From Sycobia sp. Sy_11 (lineage: Eukaryota > Arthropoda > Insecta > Hymenoptera > Epichrysomallidae): a stretch of 64,000 nt of DNA. Below the pieces are notes generated by a model. The model was not told the origin of the DNA and did not search any database. It saw only the letters and a list, made by a program, of their open reading frames with translations. Both the position numbers and the translations under genes were made by a program. The stretch lies in NCBI GenBank assembly GCA_018907035.1, contig JACCIC010000120.1:534501-598500 (forward strand), written 5' to 3'. Below, piece after piece: positions 61,553-64,000 of the stretch. Within the stretch, counting starts at the first letter, position 1. Each line of letters starts with the position of its first letter.

Positions 61553-61745
61553 CTCTCTCTCCCTCTCCGTCCTCCCTCTTTCTCTCCTTCATATTATGTT
61601 GGCTCGTTCTAGCGGAGATTTACGGCCGGGGAGGCATTATATTTCGGTAATTTGGACGGCCCGGACAGGGTAAACGACGGAATTTGCGGGAAAAATAGGA
61701 GCTCGTGTTTCGCCTACGAAACATTCCATCAGCGCGCGGCTCCCG

Positions 61746-61746
<1 letters not shown>

Positions 61747-61808
<62 letters not shown>
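61747..61808. repeat. (TA)n microsatellite, about 30 units
   Basis: One of the longest uninterrupted TA arrays in the window. Confidence 0.95.
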
Positions 61809-61809
<1 letters not shown>

Positions 61810-61812
<3 letters not shown>

Positions 61813-64000
61813 GCGCACGCCGACCGATGGATTTGATTATGCAATGGATCGGCCCCGCGTGTTGGGGGGGGGGGGAGTGGCGTGTAGCGCGTGTCCTTTA
61901 TATTAATACATCTATGTTATATGGATTTCTCGTATAATCTTTCTTCGATCCCAATTATATTTTTCAATTTCAATCTGTCCTAGAATCCCGCATAGCGTCA
62001 CGAGAAAATTTTGATCGAAGCGATGATCTGTTAAAACTCCGTATCGAAGTTTCTTCCTTTCTAATTCTCCTGATAAGTACAGATTTTTGAACATTGATTC
62101 CTTCTTAATCGTCAGGTCGAAACGCAACGCCAGTCTAATTTTTTTCTGATATTTTCATTGCGGCTGAGAACTTGATTTAACATAAATAAACTGAATATGG
62201 CAGAAAATCGTTTCATGATTTTACGACAATTATAATTACTTATTCGAAAAGCGTGAACGATGTTTATAATTCAATTGCGACTCCTTTTTGGAATTTTTGT
62301 TCAGTAACGCGTTTCTTTTGCATTCTTAACTGCCCGGTTTTTGAACTTGTTTCTCTTTGCTGAGATCATTATGTCGAGCATTATAATTATGAGTCGATCT
62401 TATGCATTCGTTAATTTAATATGAGACGTGCCATCAATAAGAAAAAAGTTATATAAATACATGGATGTAAATGTAGTTTTCATTCGACTATCTCGTTATC
62501 CGGCAATCGCGCGCATACTGCATATGAAATTCATGCAAGGGCGATTAATTATACGGTTTTTTGAACTACCCCAACGTGCGCAGAACTCCACCGTGATTTT
62601 CTCACGTATGCAGGGACCGTTATTAGGGGAATTTTTGTAAAATTCACATGAGGAAAAATTAAGGCTGCGTTACGACGACTATAAAGTTTTATAGCTCGCC
62701 ATGCGAAGTCTCTTTCCACGATGCCAATCTGTGCATCGTTCTGCTGTCTCGTCACTTCCGCCCGTAATCGTAACAACATCAATACTAATAATAATGCCGG
62801 CAATCGACTTGGATTCGGATCGGCAACATTATTTAAATGACCAAACAGACCTGGTTCGGTCTCGCGGCTTAATATAACAATATAAACGACGACTTAATTA
62901 CGAAGACCCCAGTCTGACTTGAACTCTAGCCGCCGGTGTTAATAAACATCCAAGGCAATCGCGCGAGGCTCTCCCCCCGACGAGGAACAATGAGGGTAAA
63001 AGTCCCTTCGACAAGATCCCCGTTGTCCATCCCATTCGCTTTGGCCGGCTCGCTGCCCTCGCCATTTCCCTCGCGCGTGTATGGGGTGGTCTCCGCCTTT
63101 TTCCAGCATTCGACCGGGGGACCAATTGAAGTGGGGCGACGCGACGCCTCGCGAGCGCCCTCTGTCGACAGGCCGATCGCTTGTCTCGCATTTTTTTCTC
63201 TCGCTTTTTAATCAGCGTATCGCGCGGCGAGCAAAAATCCCGATAAATACGACGATCGCGCGGACACAGTAACGATCGTCCGGTATTTGGCGATGGGCTT
63301 GTACTCACGGAACGATAATTGTTTCATTGCTACGGCATGTTCAGAATCAATCATGCATTATACTTATCTTTTCTATTCCTTCGAATTCATCAGCGCGCGA
63401 CGCGATTTGGTCGTGCATAGCGGCTGATCATTACACGGGCGTGGCTCGTACACGTACGGATGCATATTTTGCGGTAAAGGTACGACGGTGCGCCGATTCG
63501 GCACTACGTTCAGTGCGACAGTCGCATTCTTGCGCAATCCTTCAGCGCTCGGCAGCAGCGCCGCGCGATACCGAATCCACATTAGTACACGTTCAGCGTC
63601 AAGTAAATTCGATAGAGCGCGAGAGGACCGATTTATCGGCCATACTGCACGCGCGAGGAGTCGCGCGTTGAGAAAATGGAAAAAAAGAAGAATAGAAAAC
63701 AACGGCGACGCTCGCACGCGCCTTGGACACGTTTTTATGCAATAATTTTCGCTCTATCTCTCTCTCTCTCTCTCCCTCCCTCTCGTTCCGGCGCGCGCGA
63801 CTCGCGCTAATTGATAATTTATCGAGGATCGAGGAGCGCCGCCTGTGTCTGCTCGCGCTCTCCGCCCCCTCCCCGCCCCGCTCGCCCGCAGGTGTTATTA
63901 TAAAATATTTTACAGCTCTCATTAGAAAGATTAACGATCGCGCACTCCTGTCCGACTCAATAAACTTTAGTGTCCGCTGACACTTAACACATTTTACGCG
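61810..64000. other. AT-rich then CpG-rich right end
   Basis: AT-rich quiet DNA at 61,900-62,900, then CpG-rich to the end. A 13-base G run lies near 61,864. Nothing recognised. Confidence 0.5.
63756..63784. repeat. (TC)n microsatellite
   Basis: TC array with CCC interruptions near the right end. Confidence 0.85.

Overview
The window is eukaryotic nuclear DNA. There are no operon-like runs of genes, no recognisable long coding genes, very many dinucleotide microsatellites, and spliceosomal signals. AT-rich blocks alternate with strikingly CpG-rich blocks (runs of CGCG and GCGCGC, with no sign of CpG loss). That mix, together with dense (TA)n, (TC/GA)n and (CA/TG)n arrays, fits an insect and most naturally a hymenopteran (ant, bee or wasp). 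This identification is inferred from composition only; no gene identifies the species.

Almost everything reads as non-coding intron or intergenic DNA. The best gene evidence is on the + strand. At 10202/10203 a polypyrimidine tract and CAG acceptor are joined directly to a GTAAGT donor, which is the form of an insect recursive-splicing (ratchet) site inside a very long intron. At 46364-46465 there is a candidate 102-base, phase-0 exon with a CTAAC branch point, a long pyrimidine tract, a GTAAGA donor, coding-like codon use and a short hydrophobic segment. Two alternative continuations follow: a terminal exon at 47022-47261 and a less likely one at 46666-46803. The model I favour is a + strand gene whose long intron covers much of the first 46 kb, with its 3' end near 46.4-47.3 kb. 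I could not recognise the protein family.

Layout: 1-9.9 kb alternates AT-rich stretches with CpG-rich, microsatellite-laden stretches. 9.9-11 kb is AT-rich and holds the ratchet site. 11-21.9 kb is very dense in microsatellites. 21.9-24.7 kb is mostly AT-rich and quiet. 24.7-34.2 kb is mixed, with CpG- and G-run-rich blocks at 30.3-31.8 and 32.9-34.1 kb. 34.2-46.3 kb again alternates. 46.3-47.3 kb holds the exon candidates. 47.3-64 kb is mixed non-coding DNA with no further exon I would defend.

I found no tRNA, rRNA, CRISPR array, intact transposon or prokaryote-like gene cluster. Most open reading frames are translated microsatellites (YIYIYI, SLSLSL, THTHTH, RERERE) or arginine-rich readings of CpG-rich DNA. 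I do not see a convincing new biological system; the ratchet site and the 46 kb exon cluster are the items most worth testing.
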